Positions 25,801 through 38,089 are shown, counted from the first letter of the stretch. The stretch: 64,000 bases of DNA from Corella eumyota (GCA_963082875.1 OY720097.1:11292501-11356500), one strand, 5' to 3'. The notes: generated from the letters alone by a model not told the origin. Numbers and translations are program-made.

Positions 25801-28800
25801 TTTTGCAACCTTTGGAATCATTTTAAGCCCTGAATTTGTGTATTTTGACCCGCTAGGCAGTTTATTTTTTAGAGGTTTTAATGTATTTTCAAGATTATAT
25901 ATTTTTCGTGACTCAGTTTTGTGAAATAAGTGGCCGGTACCGTTGTTGTTGTTGGTATGGAATCGATTTAAAAGTGCCTTTTTATACAACGAGTCTGCGT
26001 TTGATGACGTCACGGTATGCAAATGTGGTAGTGACGTTGACGTCCTCTCTTCCGTGAAGTCAAAGTCTTCCGTGACGTCATCTGCTACCCAAACTTCGTT
26101 TGTGGATTTAGAGATCTCGTGAAAATATTGTAAAGTGTCGACGGAAGGAAAGCGTTGTAAATCGGTTACTTGGGTTTCGGTTAAAAAGGATTTTTTGTAA
26201 ACCTCATTTAAAGAACTTGATTTTAGTTTGTTTTTAGCTCTTAATACCAAAGGTGTGCCAGGCAAAGTTAGCTTTGTCCCAGTTGATGAATTAAGGATCT
26301 CAACAGGCAACAACAATGACCCTCCAACAGCTAAATTTAGACAGAAACCAGCGACGATTAATAGCGTTCCGTCTAGGCCGTAAGATGTCGCTATCAAGCT
26401 TAGAAATATTGGAAAGAAAATTCCCATAAATGGAGCCCCAAGCGATGAAATTCCGTATGCGATTGTCCTTTTGTAATCAAAGTAAATTCCGATTTGAGAT
26501 GTTGCATTGCAGTACGCAAACCCAAATCCAATACCTGGACAAAATGTCAGTTTTAGTTGTTTCCAAAAAAAAAAAAACTAATACAGTACAAATTCGTTAG
26601 TGATAACAAAAATTTATCATAGACTTTAAAAATTTTTTTGCCTGTTATGATACTTCCAATATAGCAAATTGGAAGGTTTGGGGCTTGTGACAGAATTATG
26701 CATCCCGCGCATGCCACCACCCCACCTAACATCATTGTTTTGCGTGCTCCAAAAAAACTAGTCACTAAACTTGCTGGTAGAGCTACAAAAATAAAAAAAA
26801 TTTAAAATTTATAAGTTTTTTAAGACGGTTTGTTTGTTTTTGGCGTAGTATTAAAAAGGGCAGTTAAGAGAATAAACTTTTAAAGTGTCAATATGAATTA
26901 TTTATAAATTAATTTGTTTAATTTCAAATCTTTTAAAATGTAAGAAACTTAATACTTACTTCCACACCCTAAAAACCCAAAAATAAGAGAAGTTATCCAC
27001 GATGTTGCGATGTTACTTGAGTCAAACTTGGCCTGAAAATCAGTAAAAACGACACCCAGTGCTCGTGGAACTGACCACACGATGGCGTATGTAAGGAAAG
27101 CCGTGAACGTCACCGCCCAACCACGTCCACCATCCGGGGGTTTTGTATACGTCAGCGTCATCACGTGATCGTTTTTTATAGTTGTTTGTTGGTGAACTTA
27201 CCACTGGGACATTTTTCTTAAGCTGGTAACGCGCCTTTTTACACGTCAGCAAGGTGATATTTTCGTAATTTTGCCCTAAATGAACATTTACTTTCACTTC
27301 TTTATTTTTCCCATGAAAAAAATGTAAATAGTATCTTGAAAATAATGTTTATCTTAAATACTTAATTTTTAAAGATGTAAATGTTGCAAATACTTTACTT
27401 TATGGGCTAACTACACCCCTTTAGCTATTATTTCTGACTTTGCCTTTAAACATCAAATTTCTCACCTTTTATTTAACTTCTCTCTTGTATAAAGCGTGGT
27501 ATTATACACCAAATGCTACTAATGGTATACTAAAAATATTAACACAATGTAGTGCGAGCGTGTATTAGTATGCTATTTTTGTGACATCACATCCTAACTA
27601 TTTTACTTGTGTTTAGTGCGTTATTGCAAAAAATACATTTTTTAAATTTTTTTGCAAAGTTTTGACCACATTTAGCGCCATCAGTCCGAATTAATTATTT
27701 AGTTTTTAGTTTATGCATGCAAATATGTACATAAAGTTGCCAAAATAATAGGTATTATTCCAACTAGGTTATCTTATTTTAATTTTTAATATGTTTTAGA
27801 TTAAGTTATGGGATATACGACATTGTACATTATCACGAACTTTAAAGGGTCACACCTCTGCAGTTTTTGCACTAGATGCTAACGATGAAATGACAAGATT
27901 ATTTAGTGGGTCCGCAGATCGGGTAAAAACAAATTTTGATTTTGTGCGAAAAGTTAACTTAAAGTGTCGTTTAGCAAGCTTTAAAAAATAAATATTTCAA
28001 GTTTAGCAAATTTGGTTTTCCGCTATACTGTCTAAAGCGTAGTGGAAGCATACTTTTCCAATTAACGCATTGACCAAAACTGAACTAGTTAAAAAATATT
28101 TGAAATATTTGTTATTTTTAGACTATGACGACTTCGTTAAATTTTAATTAGTTTCCCTTGAGAGTGTTGGTTAAAATTTGCCAACAGGGACAAATTCTCT
28201 GGGTTTTAAATTTATTTTTAACGTTGTAGGTTCCTTATAATTTTTTAATTATAAAAACATTTTCTTTGTCAGTTTTTGATTAATTAACCCAAAGGGCCCC
28301 TCTATTTTTCTAATTATGTTTAAATTAATTTTTAAAAATAATGATTTCTATAAAAAACTATTATGTCTGTATAACTAAAATATTACCCTATTGCTTAAAC
28401 TGTTTTTTTATTATTCTAACATTGTTTTAAAAAGGACAAAGAATTATCGAAAAACACTAATGCCACTAACTTTAACTTTTTTATGTATATTTATCCACGA
28501 TGTGAAAAGGTCGACTTCACGACCTAAACATAACATCTGTTACCCCGATCCAGTCTTTCTAGCCTTTACTACAATATTACAATTAGTTATACACTATGTT
28601 TAACACCTTTTTCACTATTCGCTTCCCTTATTATAACCTCAACGATGTAATAAACTTGTATAACTTGAGGTCATTGCTTGATAGATTGTTCACGTGATTA
28701 GTTTATTGTTATTATGTGACGTCACGACCCCGCGTCGGTGTTACTATTTTGTCAACACTTTTCTTAAGTCGGCTTTGCTATATATGTATATAAACGTTTA

Positions 28801-31523
28801 TTTTTATGTAACATAGACCCATTAAGAAAGAATTGTTTTTTTTTAAACACATTTATAAATTATGCAAAACAGCAGTTCGTAAATTAGCTTGTATAACATA
28901 CTACCTTATAGTACTAGGCTAATACCTTGACTTTGGAACTAAAAAAACGCTGTTTTTGCTGTTTTTCATTTTTTTTGCTTACATTGCGTTTTGAATCTGT
29001 TTTTTGTTTTTTTTCCTACTCTGATTTGGTTGACTGCCCATAGGTGATGGACAATTTAAATTCAATGCGAGGCTACTACTGCTTTTTATCATAGGCGCCT
29101 AAATTGGGGTAATTTTAAACTAACTTTAAAAGTTTTTTTTTGAAAGTCACATTGTGGTTAATTTGTCTTTTCACCAATTTTTTTTAATTTGAATATTTTT
29201 TTTAATTTGACTGGCAAATCTGCCTTCCCTAAATTTTTTAAAACTTGGCTATACTTTTTAAATTGTAAACATAAGTACACTTCGAGATTTTTTTTTTAAC
29301 TTTGCCCACATTTACTTTACTCTAATGACTGCGGACTAAAATTGTTTTTATAACCTTGTGACTGGTCAAAGGTTAATGTCTGGCAAAAAATTAACCGCAA
29401 CTATTCTACCTTATATTTGATAGTTTCGTTGTACTGAAATTTAACAATTTATTTGAACGCGAGCTGTTATTTTATTTTTTCTAAGTTTTTTTTTTTTTTT
29501 TTTTTTTTATAATACGCTCACATTTTTAATTTTTTTTTCGTTTTAATGATTTTTGTAACCGCGTATGACCTAATAATCAACTCCATACGTCATTATCGCG
29601 ACGTTGCTATTGACAACCGATGACGTACCTGGCCTTAGTTTATAACTAAAATATACTAAGATAACTTCAGTATATCCAAATTAAAAGTCTGTGTTTTTCG
29701 TATTAAAAGTAAAGTTTGGTGCTTTAATTTTTTAATTTGAAACTATTTTATATTTATTGCGATAGTTTTATTTGAACTCTAAATATCTAAAAAAAAAGAT
29801 AAATTAAAATTTAAAATGTGTTCGATTAATATTAATATAATAAATTAAATTCGTGTTATTTTTTTATTAAATATCGGTATTAAATTTTTCATTGCTTCAG
29901 GCTGTTATACAAATACTGACAAATAATAATTCCTTTGATTGAAAGCCCAAATATTTATTACGTTACTAACATATATTTTGGTATTTGAAAATACAAAATT
30001 TCACGTTTCCATGGAAAAAATATTTTTATTATTTTTTTTAAAGATATTTTATTTTTTAGACTGTACGGGTTTGGAACACAGAAAATGGTGTTTGTTTAAG
30101 AGTAATTTGGACAGGAGAACCGACTTCTATTATGTCTGTATCTTATAGTCATGAGTTAATTGCTTGTTCTTCTGGTGGTCATGTAACTTTATGGAATCCT
30201 GCCACTGGGGTTTGCATTAAATCGTTTCACGCTCACAAGAAAAGGTGAAATTCTGTGTTTTTTATGTGTGGTTGAATTCATTTTTATAGTCGTATAAAAG
30301 GGCAATGGATACAATTTAATTCGTCATTTTTTATATTTACTTTTAATTTTGATACATGACATAAATTTGCTGGTGGCGTTGTTTGGTGGTTAGAATACTT
30401 GGGGTCAATGGGTCGATCCCCGTTACTTACGTGTTTAAGAGCTCTTTAACAAGAAGCTATAAACGACACAATCTACAGACTAAAAAAACAAAAAACTGCC
30501 AAAAGAAAACTTTAGACTCGGCTATATAACGAAAGTTACCGAATGTTTTGGCCTTAGAGCCCTCCTACTAACGTAGAGGATGTATAAATATAAATGTTAA
30601 GCCCCTATAAGACTAAAAATTTGAATTCCTTTTGTTTGTTTGAAGGATTGAATCAGTTAAATTGAAATTAAATGATTCAAAAACAGGAATTATAATGAGT
30701 GGCGGTAAAGATGGAAGACTTAAATATTGGAATGCTTTTGGGTATTAAAAAATTGTTTTTATCCCAGATTTAAATTGTCATTTTATGTAAAAATACTTAA
30801 TCGATTGTCCTACTGGCTGCACTTTTAACAAAAATTGCCAACAGTTAAATTTGCCTTTGTGTATTTTTTTATTTTTTTTACATTTATTTATATTTGATGT
30901 GGAAAGGTCGACTTCACGGCCCAAACATAGAGTAACATCAGTTACCTCGACCCAGTCTTGAGTTGCCATTGTCAGTTTGGGATATTATTGATTATAATTC
31001 CCCGCTATTTATAAGCTGCTGATTAAGTGTTGGCTCAGCAGAAGTTGACACCGTTTAAAGAGCCTTACTCAAGTGCGCTACGTTATTAGAGCAGTGGGGA
31101 TCGAACCAAGGACCTCATGTAGTGAAAAAAATGGTTTTGGCGACTACACCACCAGATTTATATTTATCAACTGCATAGTTTTAAATTTTATATTGATAGG
31201 ACTTCAATTTAGTGTAAGTACTTCTTGGCATAGGATGTTAATGTAAGTTTTAGCATGAAATAAACTTATCTTGCACCTTAATTTAACTTTTTTAGATTAA
31301 AATCTTAATTTTGTGAGTTCCCAATTTATTTGGACAATTCATAGGTTTTTAAGTGCCATTTTTTTAAAGGGACGGTAAAGTTAAGAAATTGGATGGCCAC
31401 GAGGGACAAATCAACTCCATTTGTTCTGATGCAACAAGGATTATTACAGCATCGTACGACAACACTATCCTTATTTGGAACTTCCGCGATAAAACAATGA
31501 GGTCACGTGGTTCAACAATGTAA
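19892..31523 (+). CDS. F-box/WD40-repeat protein, probable SCF substrate receptor
   Basis: Thirteen exons: 19892-20116, 20515-20620, 21657-21826, 22104-22252, 22470-22573, 22829-23010, 23485-23684, 23895-24009, 24230-24421, 27800-27922, 30060-30244, 30646-30741, 31370-31523; 666 residues. Residues 1-250 are charged and largely unrecognised. An F-box follows at about 288-330 (LPSHLSHLILSYLSPADLV, then VSKSWQELC), then seven WD40 blades from about 375: GHTGSVLAVACNAKLLVSGG, KGVWAVAILTDHLVASGS, GPIWSMISKKNFLASGSQD, GHTSAVFALDANDE, SIMSVSYSHELIACSS, ESVKLKLNDSKTGIIMSGG and GHEGQINSICSDATRIITAS. The layout is that of FBXW/Cdc4/Met30-type receptors that bring substrates to SCF ubiquitin ligases. 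I cannot name the ortholog. The intron after 24009 has a GC donor. The intron 24422-27799 contains an entire minus-strand transporter gene; the long introns 20621-21656 and 27923-30059 hold no other gene, the latter a SINE fragment and a T run. Confidence 0.9.
24733..27164 (-). CDS. Monocarboxylate transporter-like (SLC16) protein, nested gene
   Basis: Five exons right to left: 27164-26960, 26782-26642, 26534-25608, 25460-25170, 24872-24733; 567 residues. The MCT signature near the N-terminus reads KPPDGGRGWAV at about 8-18, where the family normally has Trp instead of Arg. The first six helices (SWITSLIFGFLGCG, SIITGIGFGFAYCNATSQIG, APFMGIFFPIFLSLIATS) are followed by a long hydrophilic loop at about 193-365 and a second half (SQWRFMLLVLSGFLDFSVRF, FAQLIMGLASLGAPMAN, GIFHFFAGIGIMTGPPLAG, YLADMLSTYTAVFYFTSVGF). 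Twelve helices are expected. SLC16 proteins move lactate, other monocarboxylates, thyroid hormones (MCT8/10) or unknown substrates; substrate here is not predictable. The intron after 26642 uses a GC donor. The whole gene lies inside an intron of the F-box/WD40 gene on the other strand. Confidence 0.88.
28499..28555 (-). repeat. 5'-truncated SINE fragment
   Basis: On the minus strand the sequence reads AGGTCGTGAAGTCGACC preceded by a GTTACnnnATGTT-like stretch, matching the 3' end of the full-length SINE at 30896-31155. The tRNA-like head is missing, as is usual for truncated SINE insertions. It lies in a long intron of the F-box gene. Confidence 0.6.
29486..29508. repeat. 23-nt poly(T) run
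   Basis: An uninterrupted run of 23 T residues in the intron 27923-30059 of the F-box gene. It may be the tail of an old minus-strand retroposed element, but no element body is recognisable beside it. Confidence 0.7.
30371..30600 (+). repeat. tRNA-derived SINE, decayed
   Basis: The head GGTGGCGTTGTTTGGTGGTT has an A-box-like start and GGTCGATCCC at 30411-30420 is a polymerase III B box. Further on, GTTACCGAATGTTTTGGCC resembles the GTTACnnnnATGTTTGGGCC part of the intact copy at 30896-31155. It lies in the F-box gene intron after 30244. The 3' limit is approximate. Confidence 0.6.
30896..31155 (-). mobile_element. Full-length tRNA-derived SINE with target-site duplication
   Basis: On the minus strand the element starts CTGGTGGTGTAGTCG (tRNA-like head, A-box region), carries a B box GGTTCGATCCCC, and continues through a body with GCACTTGAGTAAGGCTCTTT to an end at AAGTCGACCTTTCCACATC. 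It is flanked by a perfect 10-bp direct repeat ATTTATATTT at 30886-30895 and 31156-31165, which is the signature of target-primed retroposition. It has no protein coding capacity and depends on a LINE elsewhere. It sits in the last intron of the F-box gene, in antisense orientation. Confidence 0.85.
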
Positions 31524-33580
31524 AATGACTAAGACTATTGTAAGTTAAAGACAATGGGTTAATGTGGGTATGGTCATAATTGTTGTTTTTTAACAATGAT
31601 ATTGAAAATTTTCAAATCATTGTATTATGTATGTCTCAATAGCTGTTTTTTTTGTAGAATTTGTATAGAACAATTTGGGCCAACTTTATTGTTTGGGTGT
31701 TTAGGTTATAAATATATATTATCCATTTGCATATCATTAAACAATAATATTTTAAGCTGTTTTTGTATATACAGATAACTAGGCCTTTGCTGAAATCGTT
31801 TTGCACTTACAATTATGTTTTAAATACAAGTGTTATATAAATTCACGTTATTTTCTACCTGTGTTAAATTGTATTGTGTATTATTTAAATTATTGCATGG
31901 TGTTATTTAGTTTATATCATCTATAACGTACTGTGATTTTTGGTCAGAAACGTTTTTACCAATCTCTGTGTTTTCTTGGTTTAACATTTTTTTACTGTGT
32001 TTTTTTCTAAGCTGTTTGATCAGCTATTCAATTCCATAAGTTCTACCTTGTTTGTTATAATTCGCTTAAGGTTTTATTATTACATCACTTTATACTGTTA
32101 GTTTAATGTTTTTAAGTGCTAAATGGGATGTAAAACATTGTGTTTTTTTCTAATTTTAAACTTTATCTATCTTGTGTAATATTAGGTTTTAAAATTCAAT
32201 GACAAATCTAGCCATAAATAAACATTCCAAGCTTTTATAAACAGCAATTTTACCACTTTTATGGAGATTTGTTCATGTAACTGAATAATATCACAAAAAA
32301 TATTTAACAATTACTTGTTACAAACTGCCAGACTGTTAAATATTAGGTTTCAAAAGGGCCCTGGAAATAACACCTTTACGCAATGTGTTTAAATAACAAA
32401 TGTCTGTACTAAGAAAGGATGTTAAAAGTAACATCTTAGTGATGACGTTATAAGTTAAAAGTAAAATGATTTTAATACGTTGGCACATTTTGGTGTAGAA
32501 TAAAGTTACTCAGTATTAAATTACAGACAAATAATTGCGCGAGATAATAATAGGCTAGCGAAGAATAAAAGGATAGTCGCAATAATTGGATTGCCATAGG
32601 CTCGCCTACAGCATAAAATATGACATTTAAAGAGACATGTTTTGAGTGTTGTTTTTTGTGCTTTTATGTTATATAAAAAGAACATTAAGTTATAACGAAA
32701 ATTCAAAAATATTATTAAAATAATGATGTCATATTCTGGTTATAGGTTTATGTTGACATGTTAAGTTTCAAGTAACTGCGAAGTTAGGCCTATGAAAGTG
32801 GAACGTATTTCAGTTTAGTTTACTTGTTTCTCTTTTTGTTTAGGCAGAAGGCACAGTAGAGAAAACAACAACTTAAAAGCCAAACTTTTTTTCTTATGAG
32901 GAAATAAGGTTTGTTTGAGTGTCTAGTCGTAGCACGAAGTCAGTCGAGTTTATTGTTTACCAACATTTTCTATTGGGAATAAATAAGGCGTGTCAGTTGT
33001 TTGCGGCCATTAACTACAATACCATTTTTCTGGTTTACTGAGTACGCTCTAAATACCATAACCACATGAATACTGTTGGTTTTTGGTGTAAGACGAAATA
33101 AACGATTTCCTTTTCATTACTTAAATATTGCTTTTAAAGACAATGTATGCTTAGAAAAAGTAACGACGTCAGCTATTTATTCAGTCTTGGGGAGCCAGCC
33201 TACTTTATGACTATAAATTATTTAGTGCATTTAGAATGCGGTTTAATGCTGCAATGTATTAAGAGCGGCCCTTTAGCTTTTCTCATATTTTATTAAGAAA
33301 CTTAGACAGTCGTTGAAGGACAGTCGTGAATATATATATTACAAACTTAAGTATTCGTTATATTTGTACATATTTATTAAACACCGATGTTTGTATATTT
33401 TTTACCTATATATTATAACAAATTTAGCATGTTTATTGGGAAACGGCACAAGTATACAGTAAAATTGTATTATTTGCGTTTTATATAACTCTAGTACTTT
33501 GTATAGTTTAATAAAAGGCAATCTTATTTAATAATCATATTATGTTAATTGTTTTTTAGATTAAATTTCACGAGTTAAGT
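31524..33580 (+). other. F-box gene 3' UTR and intergenic sequence
   Basis: No gene is visible. The left part probably contains the 3' UTR of the F-box/WD40 gene (an AATAAA-type signal occurs at about 32216). A T-rich stretch ending in TTTTTTAG at about 33559, just before the next ATG at 33581, looks like a 3' splice site. Confidence 0.45.
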
Positions 33581-34743
33581 ATGGATAAAAAAATAACTAT
33601 TTTATTTTTGATCGTGTGTTGTTGTTTTCTTGTTACTGAAGCAGGGAAAAAGGGTAACTGTTTTTATATTAAATAATGGCTTATTTAAAAAAGAATTATC
33701 TTGTTAGTTTTTAATTACTATTTACTTTGACAATGGTAATGTCATAAGCTTTGATTTATTTAAATCAACTTTTAATCAATCGACGCAAGGCAATGCAAAA
33801 GTTAAATGCCATTGTTAAGTTACTGGCATCAATAATAAAGAAAGTTTAAACCTTTTATTTTGTTATTTTATTAAAGGTCGAAAACCCAAGGTTCCTCTTC
33901 GGGAATGCGAGTCGCCTGTTTGGAATGCTCACATAGTGGACAACTGGATTTTGCCTGACATTCTCAACACAACCACGTGGAAGTACGAACTCAAGTTTAA
34001 AGGTTTGGATGCTAAAGGGCGTTACAAACCCGGAAAAAAACTCACCGGTAAATAAAATTAATGTTTTGTTTTATGTTTTTAAATTATTTTATTTAATAAT
34101 TGTATGTTACGTATAGATAATATCCTAAAAACAGAATGTTATCCTAAAGAATTTATATTATTAATTTTTTTTAATAATTTAGTCTTCGTTCAATCGCACA
34201 AGGCTAAGGGGCATAAAAGATTGAAACTGGATGGATTTATTGTTACCATCGATCAGCACAACCCAAATGGTGAAGCGACCAACCCAGCATGTGGAGTAGG
34301 TCACTTTATTCGTAAAAAGAAGGGTAAAATGGCGATGCCAGAAGAGGGTTGCTCTGGACCGCTCGTATACAACCCGAGCCCAGCCAAATTTGTGAAAAAG
34401 GCAAAGGGAAAATGGGTCGCTCCGATGTGTGGCGAAGTTGTTATGAGGTAAATGTTGTTTTTTATTTAATTTACTATTTATTACTTAATTTTATTACTAT
34501 TTAATTCCAGTATTATTTCATTTTGGTATTTTATTTTATTAGATGTATTTGAAAAAAAAAAAACGAATAATAAAAATTTAAATTTTGTTTTTGAGTAACG
34601 TAAACCGATTTCATTTAAAAATATTTCACCGCTACAGGGCGACAGTGAGAGGCGAGAACGGGAAACTGTACTACGATGACGGTGATGTCGACGAGCAATA
34701 TCACCTTCTTACAGCTTACCTAAGCCCTGCAATGGAAAGCTAA
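33581..34743 (+). CDS. Small secreted protein with a reeler-like domain
   Basis: Four exons: 33581-33653, 33877-34047, 34183-34447, 34638-34743; 204 residues. Residues 1-21 form a signal peptide (positively charged start, then ILFLIVCCCFLVTEA). The mature protein is basic, with Lys-rich patches, and contains few cysteines (CESPVW, ACGVGHF, GCSGPL, MCGEVV). The pattern RYKPGKKLTVFVQ, LDGFIVTIDQ, then a WVAPMCGEVVMRATVRG segment, resembles the reeler fold found at the start of reelin, F-spondin and insect defence proteins, where a W-x-A-P...G-x-V-x-F-R-A-T-V motif is typical. The end, DEQYHLLTAYLS, is not familiar. Secretion is well supported; the domain name is tentative. Role could be extracellular matrix or innate defence. 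Confidence 0.7.
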
Positions 34744-36373
34744 GTTAGATGCTAGAAAACCCCAACACTAACAGAACATTTCTTTAAACATTTTGGATCG
34801 TCTTGGTCCTGTATAGCTTTAAAAACTTTTTGTATTCGATTTCATTAGAATTACAGCTTTGTAAAATATATGAAACAACTAAACTTTGCACGTTTTCGCA
34901 AATCAACTATATTAAATATTGGTTTAAAATGTATATAATATTTTGCTTGTGAAATAGTTGTTTTCAATTGCGTAATATATGTTAGAGTTTCTGCAGTTTG
35001 CAGGCTACAATAAAATACAAAGCTGTCGTATGAAAAATTTTAAAAAAAGTTTGCAAAAATTTAGCATCATTAAAAAATGCTTTTTTTGTTTCAAATTTAA
35101 AATCACATTTAAAGTAAATGATATTATTTTGACATTCTTTAATTTTGTTTTTATAGTTCAAGCATAATCGTTTATTTTCACCAAAAAAATTAATATACCG
35201 CACATTGTAACGAAAAAAATGTAACGATTTTTTTAGTTTGCGTAAAAGTACATGTCTAAAAAAGTAAATACATCATTAAAATTCTAAACAACTATACCAA
35301 AGGATTAAAATCTTTAAGCACGTGTAATGCGCTAATTAATATGCATTACGCCCTAGCATTGGAAATGTAATCTCTGTGTGAAAGTCAATTACATCAAAGC
35401 GACGAAGCAGAGATTATGATGTAAACAATGCTTTGTTGTGCGATTAACATAACTGCCTGGGTCATAAACCAGAGTGATTATTTTCCAATGTTTTTTAACT
35501 GTTTACTACTACAAGGTGCAAGGTGTTTACAATAGCGGGTGTATTAGCCTAGGGCGGAATGTAGTGAATTTAGAATTTTAACCCTCGGGCCTAATTATTT
35601 ACACGAGCAATACAAAGGGCTGGAAAAGGCATGAACAAATTGCCGGTTTTGATTCGTCAATTAGTAGCACATTGTGATGGATTGCAACAGTTTACAGAAG
35701 TGTAGCTTTCCTTAGTGGCAGTTAAACAGGCTTTTAATAGCTATAACACCACAGACTTTTTGAAAAGTTGCACAAGCAAGTTCTTTAAATTTTAATTGAT
35801 TTTGAATAAAGTGCAAGTCATAGTCAGTTCAGTGTTTAAATTATAGATTCTGTTGTAAGGACTACTTACTCTTTAAATGTTTTATTTGTACAATTTGCAT
35901 ATTGAACTGCTTTTATGTCTAAGAAGCAGTCAACATCTGGTATTCGAATTGGGTATGTTAGGAGACGATTAACCGCATTTTAAATTAATTATTAATGTCT
36001 TGTTAATGGCATGTTATTATTGCAAGCGTTTTGTTTGTATATACAGTTTGGTTCCCACAGTTTTTAAAATTCATGTAAATAGTGTTTATCAGTTGTAGTA
36101 TGTTCTTAAGCATGTGCCCGACGCCAAAAGCAAGACTTGCACTGAGTTAATAGACCCTTGTTGTTATAATTACATAACAGGGTTCATTGCTGCTGATTAC
36201 ATAACTAATGAAAATTAAGAAGAAATTTAATTTGTTTTTAAATACTTAGCTTCATGTTGGTTTTACTCTTTATTTTGTTTAATTGATTGACTTTATTTTA
36301 AGCAACGTACTTAAATGCGGTTGTGCGTTATGTCAAGTGTAAAATAGGTTTTAAATTAAGGTCGTTTGATTAA

Positions 36374-36571
36374 AATGCCTTAATCCTCTCCTTAAAGATA
36401 TGTGATTTAGCTCAAGTGGAGTCAAGAGCCTTTATTGGTCGACTACTTAACACCGAACCAATCTGGCAAGGTCATGTTGAGTGTATGTCGGCTAAAACAG
36501 GCTCATGCTGTGAAAACCTTAAGGTGCTGTCAGGCTTGCGGCCAACAGACTTAAAAATTGTATCACGCTGA
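36374..36571 (+). other. Unassigned open, less AT-rich segment
   Basis: A plus-strand frame stays open for 65 codons without an ATG near its start, and reads in part AQVESRAFIGRLLNTEPIW and KTGSCCENLKVLSGLRPTD. Its base composition is closer to exons than to the flanking DNA. I see no good splice acceptor immediately before it and do not recognise the peptide. It might be a lone exon, a decayed SINE (a TCAAGTGGAGTCAAGAGCC stretch faintly recalls the SINE body) or conserved non-coding DNA. Confidence 0.25.
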
Positions 36572-38089
36572 GGGTAAAACAGTTTAAATAAAATTCGGCC
36601 CATTGACAATCGCCGCAGTTGTTTCAGTTTTAAAAATGTAAGATTTAAGTTGGATTATAATGATTACTAAATAGGTGAATCGATATAAAGAATGTGGTTT
36701 GTCCTAGTTATGTTTTTATTCATACAAACGGGGTTATTGTTTTGTGTGTTTAATTTTAAAGATTTGGCGGGTTTATGAAAAACTGTAATTTTAACAGATT
36801 GCGAAACAAAAAATAAAGCAAATGCTATTCTGATATGGGATGAACAAAATGCCAGGCTAGTAAAAATGGCAGACAGTATAGAAGCAAGGAAGCGTTAAAC
36901 AATAAATTGACGAGGTGGCAAGAATTATTTTGGACTTATGAACGTAAAGATAGAATGTTGGGTTTTCTAAACTTTAAGATGAATAAATAAGTTTAGTTTA
37001 AATAAAAAAAATATCCTAACCAAGTCGAATTTGTCAGTAAAATTATAAGTGAATATACGCAAATACGATTTAGATTTATCACAGTAGAAATCACCCGACA
37101 AAATTCGTGTATGTTAATATGTTAAATTCTTACATTTTTACATCAAATTAATTATAACAGTTCTGTTTCAGGTAATCTTACCTGTGTAATAAACACACAA
37201 AACGTGATTGAAATTTTAGGATTGGTGGGATTAAATACGGTAAGAAGATTAACATTGCGAGAAAATAAAATCGTTAACGCAATTCAGTTTAATATCAGAT
37301 TTATTTTATAGACATTGTTTTTGGGTAAAATATTTGGTCTTTGTACAGTTTAGTAGGGTAAAGAATGGTACAAGATTGGGCAATTTTAAGGTATTTTTGC
37401 AAATAAATATTTGAAATGGAGTTAACTTTATATAGTGTAACTTATGTTAAAAATAGTCAGTATTTATATAAAAAAAATAAAAATGTAACATTTTTAAATA
37501 GTTTTTATAATTGTTAAGTTTTTGTAAATGTTTTTAAATTATGGTTAAAAATGTCTTTAAAATTCATATGTTTATTTGAAAACAACCTGATGCACTTATA
37601 TAAAAAATAACAATTTTCAAATTCCTAAATGTTTGTTTAAATGGAGTAATATTTCAATTGTGTTTTTTTGACGGCGGCCGCTTTATTCATACACCAATCA
37701 CTTCCGGGTTGTGACACCTATCGTAACCTTCCTATATATTCCCACGGTTTTAGAACAAATAGTTGAATTAAGTTGTTATTGTTGCAGAATTTATTTTGGG
37801 GGCATTGCGCTGCAAAAATAAGTCAAATTGCTTGGAATAATACTAAAAATTGTTCGTATATTCATTTGATTTTGATTTTTTTAGGTAGCGTTACTCGTGT
37901 TATATTTAGTAGTGTACGAAAGCGGCTTTTAACTCTTAAACTTCGCACTTTATAATGTCTAAATTGAGGTCAGACAAAAACAATTTCCTAATTGGTTTAT
38001 TATTGAATCAACTATTTCCCAGTTATTACAGCCAGATATGCTTATTAGTGCATGCCAATTGAGTTTAAATGATTCATTACAAAAAAGCA

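Noticed and set aside
28391-28603. 70-codon frame in the F-box gene intron
   Set aside because: Its second half is a SINE fragment, and the remainder is low-complexity AT-rich sequence.
30371-30430. Possible tRNA gene
   Set aside because: A and B boxes are present but no cloverleaf or anticodon stem forms; it is a SINE head. The same applies at 31080-31155 and 48238-48300.
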